Below are positions 9,765-18,129 of a stretch of DNA of 64,000 bases, one piece after another. The notes below the pieces were generated by a model, which saw only the letters and a list, made by a program, of their open reading frames with translations, did not search any database and was not told the DNA's origin. Position 1 is the stretch's first letter; each line of letters opens with the position of its first letter. Source of the DNA: Pseudoalteromonas luteoviolacea NCIMB 1942 (GTDB lineage Bacteria; Pseudomonadota; Gammaproteobacteria; Enterobacterales; Alteromonadaceae); the NCBI RefSeq assembly GCF_001625595.1, contig NZ_AUXT01000152.1, positions 1 through 64,000 on the forward strand, in the 5' to 3' direction. Position numbers and translations under genes: made by a program.

Positions 9765-10457
9765 TTAGGTTCCTTCTACAACCATTTCTATCGCGTCATG
9801 AAGCCAATATTCAATATTAAAGTCCACCAACTGTTTTTGAGTGTCATAACGTGCTCTTTGCACTTTTAAGCAAGGCGCTCCGCTGTTTTTCTCAAGTCTC
9901 TGGGAAGCTTCATCAGGTAAGACTGTTACACTAATCACGCACTGCTCGTGACTTATCTCCACATTATACTGGGTTGACATCACCTCTGTGATTGAGCCGT
10001 TTAAAACCCGTTTTTCAAGTCCCTCGAACCGTTTAGCAAGACAGTATATCTCCTCCATCAAAATTGCACGCTCATCGACTTTTCTTACTCTTGTCAGTTT
10101 GTAAATAGCCTCGCCTTCAAAGTGCTCGTGGGCCACTGAGTGTTCAATACATGGCGCTTCAATACTAATCACTTCTGTTTTGGGTTCAAAACCTTGTTCC
10201 TTGGTTAAGTGATTAAAGTTTACTTTTCGAGCTGGATGCCAACGAAGCTTTTGAGGTGTAACAAACCAACCTCTGCGTTTTTGACTATATATCACCCCCT
10301 CAGCTTCTAGCCTTGCAAGTGCCTCTCTCACGGTGATTCGAGTAGAGCTAAACTCCTCCTGCAAACTGCGTTCTGAAGGTAACTTTGACCCAGAACGCAT
10401 GGACCCTTGAGCCAATAAATCTTGAAGATAATTACGGATTTTTTGATATAGCAACAT
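9765..10457 (-). CDS. phnR: GntR/UTRA regulator, PhnR-like
   Basis: A 230-residue regulator of the HutC/UTRA branch of GntR. The winged helix covers about residues 1-70 ('KLPSERSLQEEF', 'TRITVREALARLEAEGVIY') and the UTRA ligand domain about 80-225 ('AIYKLTRVRKVDERAILMEE', 'FNIEYWLHDAIEMVVEG'). I chose the ATG at 10457; a TTG at 10493 would add 12 residues without a better ribosome binding site. Together with the broken FAD oxidoreductase and phnX remnant directly upstream on the same strand, it matches the regulator of 2-aminoethylphosphonate operons. The two GGTnTAGACC palindromes at 4521 and 12893 are its likely sites. The regulator itself is intact while its targets are broken. Confidence 0.8.
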   Translation of the reverse strand: MLLYQKIRNYLQDLLAQGSMRSGSKLPSERSLQEEFSSTRITVREALARLEAEGVIYSQKRRGWFVTPQKLRWHPARKVNFNHLTKEQGFEPKTEVISIEAPCIEHSVAHEHFEGEAIYKLTRVRKVDERAILMEEIYCLAKRFEGLEKRVLNGSITEVMSTQYNVEISHEQCVISVTVLPDEASQRLEKNSGAPCLKVQRARYDTQKQLVDFNIEYWLHDAIEMVVEGT

Positions 10458-10597
10458 CGCATTCTTAAAGTACAAACCCCAATGATGTGACAAGCTTACG
10501 TGACTTTTATGACAATCGGACTCTCAATTAATCTAAAATCTCACTATTCTCCACTGAGCAGAGCGACACCCATGCTGTCATATAATTAGAAGCACCA

Positions 10598-12004
10598 TCA
10601 GGCTCTGTTTATATTTGGATCCAACTTGGCTGCACTGCCACTTAATCGGCTAAGCCAAGTGTCAACCTTTGATGGTCTCATTCCCCTATCTTGTGCGTGC
10701 TCTTCTCGTCTTATCGCATTTCGAATCGCATATGCCCCAATACTTCTAATTGGTTCAACAGGAAATTTGGCTAGTTTGCCATTCACCAAAGCACATTGGC
10801 TACAGCGGTTTTGATGCTTAATTATTAATGAAGAAAGGATCTTGCCGCCTATATAGGATTGCACAACGCCATTACCTGAGTAACCACTGCCATATAAAAC
10901 GTTTTTCTTCCCGTTCAAATGACCGAAAAACGGCATTCCTGAAACACTGCGGTCGGACGGACCCGTCCATGCTCTCTCGATAGGTAAAGGGACATCGAAA
11001 AAGTGCGCGTGCGAACTATGCAAAATATCTAAATAACGGCTTGCTGCATCAAAACAAGCGTGCACTTGATTAGCAAAACTAAAGAAGTTTCCTCCCTTCC
11101 CTAGCATTAACCTGCCTTCAGAAGTAGTGCGATAATAATTGACAAAAATCCTTGCATCTATAACAGGCGCGCCATGTGTTAGTTTAAGTTGTTTAAGCAA
11201 CTCAGGGATTGATTTAGTAATCATCATATCACTCGAGACCAAAACAACATTTCTAGAAAATTCTGAACGTAGAGAAGGCAGCCACGCATTGACGGAAAAA
11301 GTCAGGCTGGTAGCGCGAATAACAGCGTCTTGCTTGGTTAAGATAGTGACAATCTCTCAATCTGTATGTGATTGATATGCCGTTTTTTCAAACACACGTA
11401 CACCGAGCTCTACCGCGATATATCTATGTCCGCGCACTAATTTTGCTGGTTGTACGCTACCTGCATGAGGGCAATAAATAGCATGTAAATTAGCCTCAGA
11501 TCCCGTTGCTCGCAAACCTTCTTTGTCAACTGTTCGCCAGTGATTTAGATGATGCCTTTCAAGTAATGAAACGACGGGGGCCAGGCTCGCAATTTGTGCT
11601 TGGTTGGACGCCGTATAATAAGTACCGTCCACTCGGCAATCACAATCGATCCCGTGACGATCGATAATCCGTTTAATTTCATGCACAGCCTGCTTGGAGC
11701 TTTGCGCCAAAAAACGCGCTTGCTCTAAGCCATATAATTTTACTAAACTGGCAAACTTTGTTGACCAAGTCAGCATGGCTCCACCATTTCTGCCTGATCC
11801 ACCTTGCCCACATAAGTCTTTTTCTATAACTGTAACATCCAGCTCTGGCTTTTGTTGCTTCAACATAATAGCTGTCCAAAGCCCTGTAAAACCACCGCCA
11901 ACGATACAAGCACCGGTTTCCAAGTTATGCTGTAGCGGCTTTGCTGAGACTAAATCCGCCTCAGCAATTGCGTCATCAAACCAAAATGGCTGGAAGCGCT
12001 TCAT
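10598..12004 (-). pseudogene. FAD-dependent aminophosphonate oxidoreductase, one in-frame TGA
   Basis: One frame runs from the ATG at 12004 to 10598 (468 codons) broken only by TGA at 11357-11359. The N-terminus starts MKRFQPFWFDDA and carries the FAD Rossmann motif 'CIVGGGFTGLWTAIML' near residue 33, the DAO-family 'GGSGRNGGAMLTW' near 70, and the C-terminal 'GSGYSGNGVVQSYIGGKIL'. This matches the putative aminophosphonate oxidoreductases of AEP gene clusters, which oxidise the amine of AEP or its N-methyl forms to phosphonoacetaldehyde. Its ATG overlaps the TGA of the phnX remnant (ATGA), showing past translational coupling. Apart from the single stop, likely from TGG or CGA, it looks preserved, so the break may be recent. 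Confidence 0.85.
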
Positions 12005-12180
12005 GGGCGCTCACCGCGAGCTAGTTTAGACTCGATTTCAATCAAAACCGCTTCTACATCGGCTAATGAGTCCACCACGTAGTGCGCCCCGCAGCAGATA
12101 ATTGGCTGTAAGCTAGTCGGGTTAACGTCGCTTGCTGCGCGTTATCTAACGTCTGCCATTCTTGCTCACTCAAACCAATT
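12001..12180 (-). pseudogene. phnX: phosphonoacetaldehyde hydrolase, C-terminal fragment
   Basis: The C-terminal 60 or so residues of PhnX (phosphonatase), the HAD enzyme that cleaves phosphonoacetaldehyde to acetaldehyde and phosphate. Seen are 'IGLSEQEWQTLDNAQQATL' and, after a one-base shift, 'GAHYVVDSLADVEAVLIEI' and 'SKLARGERP', stop. These match the family's 'GLSEEEW' and 'AGAHYVIDSLADLPAVI' ending. The shift lies in a G run (GGGG where the frame needs GGGGG) near 12085. The nucleophile and Lys domains are missing because the upstream part is replaced by a TonB-receptor start (junction about 12174-12186). Confidence 0.85.
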
Positions 12181-12865
12181 GCATCGCCTTCCATATCTGG
12201 TGTAATTGCCTTGGATACCTCAACGAACTCAATTAACTCACTGGGGAACAGTCAAATGCGGTTGCTCGGCTTGTTGTTTCTTCTTCTGCTGTTGGCAACC
12301 GATTGCCGTTTAAACTTGTTGAGCTCCATTGCGCCAGAAGCCCCCTGACTGCGACAAAACGACCTTCACCCTGGTCTCGTTCAATAGAAACACCAGGGAT
12401 CCTCTGCACAGCTTCAGCTGCATTTCTGTCGGGCAATTTTCCTATTCCATCCGCAGCAATGACACTTTTTATACTCTCGGCATTCTTCTGAGTATTTGCA
12501 GCAGCCATTTCAGCTCTAAAAATTTGTCCAACACTCACAACTTCTTCAATAGTTTGACTACTATTGAGAATAATTGGCTCAAGTGTCACTAATTTGCCAT
12601 CTACGACTTCAGCCTCTACCTCCGTATCTCCATAACCGATGTAAGAAACCACCAAGGTGTATCGACCACGACTCAGCTTTGATAACGAAAATTCACCGCG
12701 ATAGTCCGTCACCGTAAAGAATTCGCTTCCCTTCACACGCACAGTTGCACCCAATAAACTTGTATGTGGGTCTGCGACTACCCCTATTAATTTGCCGTTG
12801 GAGGCATGTACACTTGCACTACCAGCCAAAACTATCGCTGCTGCGATTTGTGTTAGTTTACTCAT
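12174..12865 (-). pseudogene. TonB-dependent receptor N-terminus fused to phnX by deletion
   Basis: The first ~230 codons of a TonB-dependent receptor of the carboxypeptidase-regulatory-domain type. A signal peptide (residues 1-21, ending SVHAS) is followed by the beta-sandwich domain (about 22-100, 'LLGATVRVKGSEFFTVTDYR') and the plug start ('GIGKLPDRNAAEAVQRIPGV', 'RGLLAQWSSTSLNGNRLP'). The frame ends early at 12233 after a one-base loss near 12252. The next frame continues with the conserved 'ELIEFVEVSKAITPDMEGDA' plug motif to about 12180, where it runs straight into PhnX sequence. The barrel is gone. In this receptor class ligands are often sugars, peptides or other complex organics; location in the phn operon suggests an organophosphonate. 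Confidence 0.85.
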
Positions 12866-12892
12866 TGCTTTTATCTCAAATGTTGGGCTTCA

Positions 12893-12904
12893 TGGTCTAG
12901 ACCA
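12893..12904. promoter_or_regulatory. GntR/HutC-type operator before the TonB-receptor/phnX unit
   Basis: TGGTCTAGACCA is a perfect 12-base palindrome, 28 bases upstream of the receptor ATG at 12865. It has the same core as the site in front of phnW (4521-4534) and the consensus of HutC-branch GntR regulators. It probably placed the receptor-phnX-oxidoreductase-phnR unit under its own regulator. Confidence 0.65.
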
Positions 12905-13054
12905 ATTTATTGCAGATAGAGTAATGGTGGCTTTTTACACTGGCGTGACGGTTTGGTTAAAGCTTGATTTAAAGAAAAAGACGCAACCTATCTTTTGATA
13001 TGATGGAGCCATATAAATTTGTAAACAACGCTTATTTAAACAACAACACAACTG

Positions 13055-14131
13055 TCATAGTGACAAGCTCGATTGAACAGCATCAACAAGAGCTCGTGAC
13101 CTAACCCCGTCGCTGTTACCATTCGTAAAATAAACAATGATATAGGCATCATCCAAATTATCTTTGTATAAAATGCGTACCCTGCTCAACGCGCCGCCAT
13201 CGTGACCTAACTCCTGAAACTGCCAATTACGGCCATAATCCCATCCAGAAGCGAAATAGCTGATATTTCCATCACGCAGACTATAAGGCTGAAAGTATTG
13301 CTGTAATTGCGCCTGCTTAATTAATCTGCCAGAAGCTACGGCGGATAAAAACCTGCCAATGTCTTCGAGGCTACTATAATAACCACCGTGCACAGCACTG
13401 TAGTCAGGCCATTGAATGAACTCTGATTCAACTAGCTTTCCTGCACTGACATGGTAAGTTTTAACAACATTAGGATGGTTTTGTGGGCGCTGTAGCCACA
13501 ATGTGCTTTTCATTGCAAGCGGATTAAATATGCGCTGTTCAACAAGCTCTTCATAGCTGAGCCCTGAAACTGACTCTAATAATGCTGCCAATACTAAATA
13601 GTTTGTTTGTGTGTATCTAATCTTAGCCCCGGGGGCAAAGCGCACAGGCTTAGCCTTTAGCTGTTCAAATGTCTCTTTTTTACCTGCTGCAAAAACAAAG
13701 TTATTCACCTCACGGTCAAAGTACTCTGGTACACCGGAGGCGTGGTTTAAGAATGCGCTAATAGGGATGTTGTGCCAGAGTCTTGGTAAGTCCCGTACAT
13801 AGAGAGACGCTGGATTGTCGAGTGAGATTTTATGCTCTTGGGCAAATTGCAAAACCAAAACACTGGCAAACAACTTACTTATCGAATGAATCGGAAATAA
13901 ACTGTCTTCGGTAAGTAAGTGCTCTTTTTTAAACAGCTCACTACTATGAATGCCCTTGAACAACTCTTTGTCTTTATGCAAGACCAAAAGTCCTTGAGCC
14001 GGTATTTGATGCTGTTGCTCATGCTGAGCAAGCAATACCTTCAACTTCTCTGCATCACTGCGTTCATCAAAGAAATTACACCCTGACAAAGTGAGTAAAC
14101 ACAACGAAACTTGAGTGATTATTCTAAACAT
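13055..14131 (-). CDS. serine hydrolase lipoprotein, beta-lactamase family
   Basis: A 358-residue class C beta-lactamase/DD-peptidase-fold (PF00144) serine hydrolase. A lipoprotein signal ends in the lipobox LSGC at residues 15-18, so the protein is probably membrane-anchored in the periplasm. The catalytic SxxK appears as 'SISK' (in 'LFPIHSISKLFASVLVL', about residues 90-93), a Tyr motif as 'YTQTNY' near 180, and an 'HDGGA' third motif near 312. The ATG at 14131 is preferred over one seven codons upstream because it opens the signal peptide. Family members hydrolyse peptides, esters or D-amino-acid compounds; no evidence for antibiotic resistance. It is a single gene. Confidence 0.88.
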   Translation of the reverse strand: MFRIITQVSLCLLTLSGCNFFDERSDAEKLKVLLAQHEQQHQIPAQGLLVLHKDKELFKGIHSSELFKKEHLLTEDSLFPIHSISKLFASVLVLQFAQEHKISLDNPASLYVRDLPRLWHNIPISAFLNHASGVPEYFDREVNNFVFAAGKKETFEQLKAKPVRFAPGAKIRYTQTNYLVLAALLESVSGLSYEELVEQRIFNPLAMKSTLWLQRPQNHPNVVKTYHVSAGKLVESEFIQWPDYSAVHGGYYSSLEDIGRFLSAVASGRLIKQAQLQQYFQPYSLRDGNISYFASGWDYGRNWQFQELGHDGGALSRVRILYKDNLDDAYIIVYFTNGNSDGVRSRALVDAVQSSLSL

Positions 14132-14432
14132 CGACGACTCTTTTATTGGCAACTCTACCGGTAACTCACAGAAAAATCTAGAGTTACCGATTATTTACCC
14201 ACCCAAAACTACACAGTTTATATGAATAATGTTCTAGTCTAGCCGCTTTCTCTTACTTTAAATAGTGGCGAATATGCTACCCCATTTAGCATCCGCCTAG
14301 TGTTCCCGTACCAAATGTTGATGTTTGGTCCATTTTTAAAAACATTCGCTGATTGAAGGTATCTATCAAGTAGTTATTTTTTAGGCTATGAAGTAACATC
14401 AACAAAGATGAAAAATGACCAAGGAGAGTAAT

Positions 14433-14951
14433 GTGGCAAACACAAAATGGACTCAACGCACTTTGACTCATAAGGACGCTATTCTTTATGCAGTACTTAC
14501 CTGCTCAGCTATGCTAGTTACAGCCATCATCATATGGGCAAAGACGCCAAATTTCCGCCCTTTAATAGACGATCTTAGCCTAGTGGATGCTGTAAAAATT
14601 ACGGATGTATTAGACATGCAAAAAATTGCTTATTACGCAGATATCGAAAGCCATATGCTGTACATAGATGAAAAACACACTCAGGATGCACGACTTGCAC
14701 TTGCCCGTGCAGGTTTTGTATTTGAGTACCCAAAGTATGAGCTATTCAGCGCTTTGCCAACAGCATGTGCAAAACTCGAATCACAGTTCGGTCAATATGC
14801 GAAAATACCAATTTGGCAGCAGCCTTGGTTTATGCCTGTACTCAGGTTAATTATGGGCACGCTCGTTATTGTTATATTTATTGTCGCCGTTGTTCGCCCA
14901 GCGCTTAGAGCACTCATTGACGACACCGCTCTAAATGAACAACAGAAATAG
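14433..14951 (+). CDS. miniature FliF-like membrane protein
   Basis: A 172-residue protein with two membrane helices (about residues 17-35 and 134-157). Between them 'TPNFRPLIDDLSLVDAVKI' and 'QDARLALARAGF' resemble the first ring-building domain of the flagellar MS-ring protein FliF (YscJ/FliF family). The C-terminal 'IWQQPWFMPVLRLIMG' followed by 'VVRPALRALI' resembles the second FliF helix and cytoplasmic end. The central domains and collar of true FliF (over 500 residues) are absent. GTG at 14433 is chosen because AAGGAG lies seven bases before it; an ATG at 14415 is the alternative. No other flagellar or secretion gene is near. It could be an internal-deletion relic or a real small protein. 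Confidence 0.6.
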   Translation: MANTKWTQRTLTHKDAILYAVLTCSAMLVTAIIIWAKTPNFRPLIDDLSLVDAVKITDVLDMQKIAYYADIESHMLYIDEKHTQDARLALARAGFVFEYPKYELFSALPTACAKLESQFGQYAKIPIWQQPWFMPVLRLIMGTLVIVIFIVAVVRPALRALIDDTALNEQQK

Positions 14952-15004
14952 TTTTTAAAGCGTTTAATATAGAATAAATAAACAATAAATTAAGCGTCGC
15001 ACGC

Positions 15005-15340
15005 ATGGAATGCATTATTACAAAACAAACCTTGAAGGCTGAGCAAAAGCTAAAATCTGCGATGCTCTCCTCGGATACAGAGCAATTAGCAAAATTATTG
15101 GCTGACAATCTCGTGTTTATTAATCATCAAGGTCTACGTTTATCAAACCAAGACGACCTTGATTTACACGCCTCAGGTCTACTTTGTATTAAAAGCACTA
15201 TGTTGGAAGATTTAAACATAATGACAATGGGCGAGTATGACGGACAAAATGCAAACGGACAGTTTGCATTCAAGCGAGTTTGGACTAAAAAACAGTTAAA
15301 TGGGCAGGTTATCAGTGCACAATCGACTTTGTGCCCCTAA
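15005..15340 (+). CDS. DUF4440 / NTF2-like protein
   Basis: A 111-residue cone-shaped NTF2-like (SnoaL/DUF4440) protein. The pattern 'AEQKLKSAMLSSDTEQLAKL' then 'LADNLVFINHQGLRLSNQDD' is the DUF4440 signature, and 'FAFKRVWTKKQLNGQVISAQ' supplies the last strands. Members range from enzymes to binding proteins, so no reaction is assigned. It follows the FliF-like gene by 53 bases in the same direction. The ribosome binding site is weak and the start could instead be the Met at codon 20, though the longer form covers the first helix of the domain. Confidence 0.75.
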   Translation: MECIITKQTLKAEQKLKSAMLSSDTEQLAKLLADNLVFINHQGLRLSNQDDLDLHASGLLCIKSTMLEDLNIMTMGEYDGQNANGQFAFKRVWTKKQLNGQVISAQSTLCP

Positions 15341-15360
15341 AAAAGGGGCTCTTCAAGCCC
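15339..15360 (-). terminator. terminator of the glutathionyl-hydroquinone reductase gene
   Basis: On the minus strand GGGCT and AGCCC arms around a short loop are followed by CTTTTTT. It lies right after the reductase stop codon and also ends the convergent DUF4440 gene. Confidence 0.6.
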
Positions 15361-15363
15361 GCA

Positions 15364-16332
15364 TTAACGGTTGTGTGCTCGGGTGTAGTCTATCTCTGGG
15401 CCATTTGGTACCACTTGAGTTGGGTTAATCATGGTATGACTGAAGTAGTAATGGCGCTTTATATGGAAAAAATCGACCGTCTCTGCAATGCCTGAGTATT
15501 GATATAAAGCACGTACATAGTTTGAAATATGCGGATAACTTTCAATGGTGCGCTTGTTACATTTAAAATGCCCTACATACACCGAATCAAAACGGATCAA
15601 GGTTGTGAATAAACGCCAGTCAGCCTCGGTCAATGTATCCCCTACAAGATATGTATTTTCACTCAGTAGTACTTCGACTTTATCGAGCGCGTTAAACAAC
15701 TTATCAAATGCAGATGAATACGCTTTTTGGCTTGTTGCAAAGCCAGTGCGATATACTCCATTGTTGATGTTTTCATAAACAAAGCTATTTATTTCATTAA
15801 TTTCAGCGCGAAGATCAGCAGGGTAAAAGTCAAGCTCATTTCCCGTTAAATGGTTGAATGCACTGTTAAACATACGAATGATTTCTGATGATTCATTACT
15901 CACAATGCGCTGATGTTTTTTATCCCAAAGCACAGGAACGGTCACACGGCCACTATAATCAGCTTTGTTTTTGGTATAAATCTGATGCATAAACGCGCTT
16001 TCGAACAAGGCATCGCCCTTGCTGCCAGTTTCTTTGTCAAACGTCCAACCACTTTGTAGCATATCAGGACTAACGATAGACACATCGATATAGTCCTCTA
16101 GCCCTTTTAGCTTACGAAAAATAAGAGTACGGTGCGCCCAAGGACAAGCTAATGAGACATATAAATGATAGCGACCTTTCTCAGCTTTAAACCCAGCGTC
16201 ACCACTTTGCCCTGCTTCACCATCTGCTGTAACCCAATTGCGCAGCTGTGCAGCCTCTCTCTCAAACTCACCATTGCTCGATGCAGTATCATACCAGTTG
16301 TCATGCCATTGACCATTTACTAATAAACCCAT
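15364..16332 (-). CDS. yqjG: glutathionyl-hydroquinone reductase (YqjG/ECM4 family)
   Basis: A 322-residue Xi-class glutathione transferase that reduces glutathionyl-hydroquinones with glutathione in the cytoplasm. The catalytic Cys is in 'SLACPWAHR' (Cys63), and the flanking 'GRYHLYVS', 'RVTVPVLWDKK', 'IVSNESSEIIRMFN' and C-terminal helical domain ('LVGDTLTEADWRLFTTLIRF') match the E. coli YqjG pattern over the full length. The start at MGLLVNGQW (16332) is chosen over an upstream Met since family members begin there. DoxX lies upstream on the same strand 147 bases away, and the pair is common in proteobacteria near oxidative-stress regulators. Confidence 0.92.
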   Translation of the reverse strand: MGLLVNGQWHDNWYDTASSNGEFEREAAQLRNWVTADGEAGQSGDAGFKAEKGRYHLYVSLACPWAHRTLIFRKLKGLEDYIDVSIVSPDMLQSGWTFDKETGSKGDALFESAFMHQIYTKNKADYSGRVTVPVLWDKKHQRIVSNESSEIIRMFNSAFNHLTGNELDFYPADLRAEINEINSFVYENINNGVYRTGFATSQKAYSSAFDKLFNALDKVEVLLSENTYLVGDTLTEADWRLFTTLIRFDSVYVGHFKCNKRTIESYPHISNYVRALYQYSGIAETVDFFHIKRHYYFSHTMINPTQVVPNGPEIDYTRAHNR

Positions 16333-16478
16333 TACCAATCTCCTAACCTTCAAAATCTGAAATCATTCAAGCAGCTTTGACTAGATGCATACATTGCCTG
16401 TTTCCACCTTATGTAAAAGCCACTTCCTCAACAATGTATAGAGTGCTGCTCTAGCCAATACACCAGCACATGCGAGCA

Positions 16479-16895
16479 TTATTGCTGTGCCAGTTTGTGG
16501 TCTACACTAAAACGCCCAGCGCCTGCTGATGCCAGCGCTAAAAAACCACCCGCCATTGCGATGTTTTTGAAAAACATAAAAAATTGCATTTGGTCAGCTA
16601 AGTTGTTGTGAAACACCAGTGCGCTGATAACACAAAACCCTGCAAATGCCAGCGCTGTTATTTGCGTCAATGCGCCAGCGAGTATGAATAGACCACCTAC
16701 CAATTCGAATGCAATCACCAGTGGTAACAAAAATTCAGGTAAACCACCTGAAGCTAAGTACTGCGCATTATCTTCAAAGTATTGGGTTTTATTCATACCA
16801 GCAAGAATGAAAATGACAGATAAACCTACTCGTCCGACTAAGTTTGCAAGACTCGCAAGGCCTTCATTGTTTGAGATAATGTTTACTAATTGCAT
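16479..16895 (-). CDS. DoxX family membrane protein
   Basis: A 138-residue, four-helix DoxX-type inner membrane protein ('LVGRVGLSVIFILAGMNK', 'GLPEFLLPLVIAFELVGGLF', 'FFMFFKNIAMAGGFLALASA'). The family is linked to redox and sulfur-stress handling but has no fixed reaction. AGGAG seven bases ahead of the ATG at 16895 decides the start; upstream in-frame codons have no such site. It precedes the hydroquinone reductase on the same strand and may be co-transcribed with it. A second, frameshifted DoxX gene lies at 31.0-31.3 kb. Confidence 0.9.
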   Translation of the reverse strand: MQLVNIISNNEGLASLANLVGRVGLSVIFILAGMNKTQYFEDNAQYLASGGLPEFLLPLVIAFELVGGLFILAGALTQITALAFAGFCVISALVFHNNLADQMQFFMFFKNIAMAGGFLALASAGAGRFSVDHKLAQQ

Positions 16896-17165
16896 TTTTT
16901 TGCTCCTAAACTTTAACTTGTTTCTAGGCATTGCTGCCTGACTTGCCAACAAGTTTACTATCGATTAAAGAAGATAAAATTAGTTAATATAGAGCCAACC
17001 ATTCTTTTAAAGAGAATGATAGTAAATAATGTTGGTCATCTTAAACTTAGATTTATACCTAGTAGGCGCTAGGCTAGCTAGGTAATTGAGAATAGAAGTG
17101 ATGAGGGCTGAACAGCGCACTCAAAAGCCCGCTTGTGTATAGATATATGCAAGTGCACTACGACA

Positions 17166-17195
17166 TAAAAGACCACCCCACTAAAAGATGGTCTT
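17166..17195 (-). terminator. possible terminator of the DUF4397 lipoprotein gene
   Basis: AAGACCA / TGGTCTT arms (17169-17175 and 17189-17195) followed on the minus strand by a TTTTA run, 20 bases after the lipoprotein stop codon. Confidence 0.45.
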
Positions 17196-17214
17196 ATGGT
17201 ACTTTACCCTTTAT

Positions 17215-17931
17215 TCATTGGTTCTTATTTACTTTATATGACTTAATGTTGCCTTCATTTTCGGAGGTCGAAGTGATATATGCCAATTGAATATCTCCAG
17301 CTTGTGGCGATAGCGTGGCTTTGGCTATCGGGTTTTGTGTATTTGCTCCCTGTCCGGCCTTCACAACAATAAGCTCATTGCGCTCAATCGGTAAATCCAA
17401 GTAGTCAGTGGTATCACCATACTCAAGGTTTTCTGCCACTTTTTCATCGCCCACATAGATGTCAACCTTACCCATATCAGCTACATAGGTATGAAAAATA
17501 ATGACTCGATATTTACTACTAGCGATTTCGTCATCATTGATTTTGACAGCACCCAATTGTGCGGCTTGTGCAGAATCATTGTCGAGACGGCCAAACGTGT
17601 AAACAACATAATCTGCGTGCTCGGAAAAGCAAAAACGAGTAGACTCTATCGCGGTCTCAAGAGAGTTACCTTTAACACCGTAAAATGCAAAAACGTTACC
17701 ATCAGAATCATCTTGCACTAACATCTTTTCATCAGATTTCTCGCCAAACAACAGGCCATTTTTATCCGTTAAAGACATTTCTTCATGTCCTTTTTCGAAT
17801 TGCCAGTACACATCGACTTCGCTGTTCACTAAATTAATGGCACTAACGTCTGCTGTGTACGTGTCATCGTCATTACAACCCGCCAATACACCAACCACGA
17901 CTAAAAACACTAACCCTTTGATTAAATTCAT
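17215..17931 (-). CDS. DUF4397-like lipoprotein
   Basis: A 238-residue lipoprotein with the signal MNLIKGLVFLVVVGVLAGC; the lipobox is LAGC and Asn-Asp-Asp follow. The mature part begins 'AINLVNSEVDVYWQFEKG', typical of DUF4397 beta-domain proteins ('R.vNas....vdvy.dg'), and contains a second similar segment 'IIFHTYVADMGKVDIYVGDE'. These are envelope proteins of unknown function. TAGGAG six bases upstream fixes the start at 17931 rather than two codons earlier. It is a single gene next to oxyR but transcribed in the same direction with a 192-base gap. Confidence 0.7.
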   Translation of the reverse strand: MNLIKGLVFLVVVGVLAGCNDDDTYTADVSAINLVNSEVDVYWQFEKGHEEMSLTDKNGLLFGEKSDEKMLVQDDSDGNVFAFYGVKGNSLETAIESTRFCFSEHADYVVYTFGRLDNDSAQAAQLGAVKINDDEIASSKYRVIIFHTYVADMGKVDIYVGDEKVAENLEYGDTTDYLDLPIERNELIVVKAGQGANTQNPIAKATLSPQAGDIQLAYITSTSENEGNIKSYKVNKNQ

Positions 17932-18129
17932 CTTCATCTCCTACAATTGTCACTGGAAAAAGTATAATCAAAGCGATATTTTCAAGTTGTTATCGAGTGT
18001 AATTATTAACTACTTTGATGTATTCAAGCGTAATGAGATAGGTGAAAAGATGAATAACATCGTAAATTTCACCTGTTTTAAATAAGCATTGTGATGTTTT
18101 AAATTGTTATGGCTGCTAAAGCATCAATG

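Noticed and set aside
12174-12900. Insertion-sequence or transposon cause for the receptor-phnX fusion
   Set aside because: No transposase, terminal inverted repeats or target duplication are visible; a simple deletion at short homology explains it.
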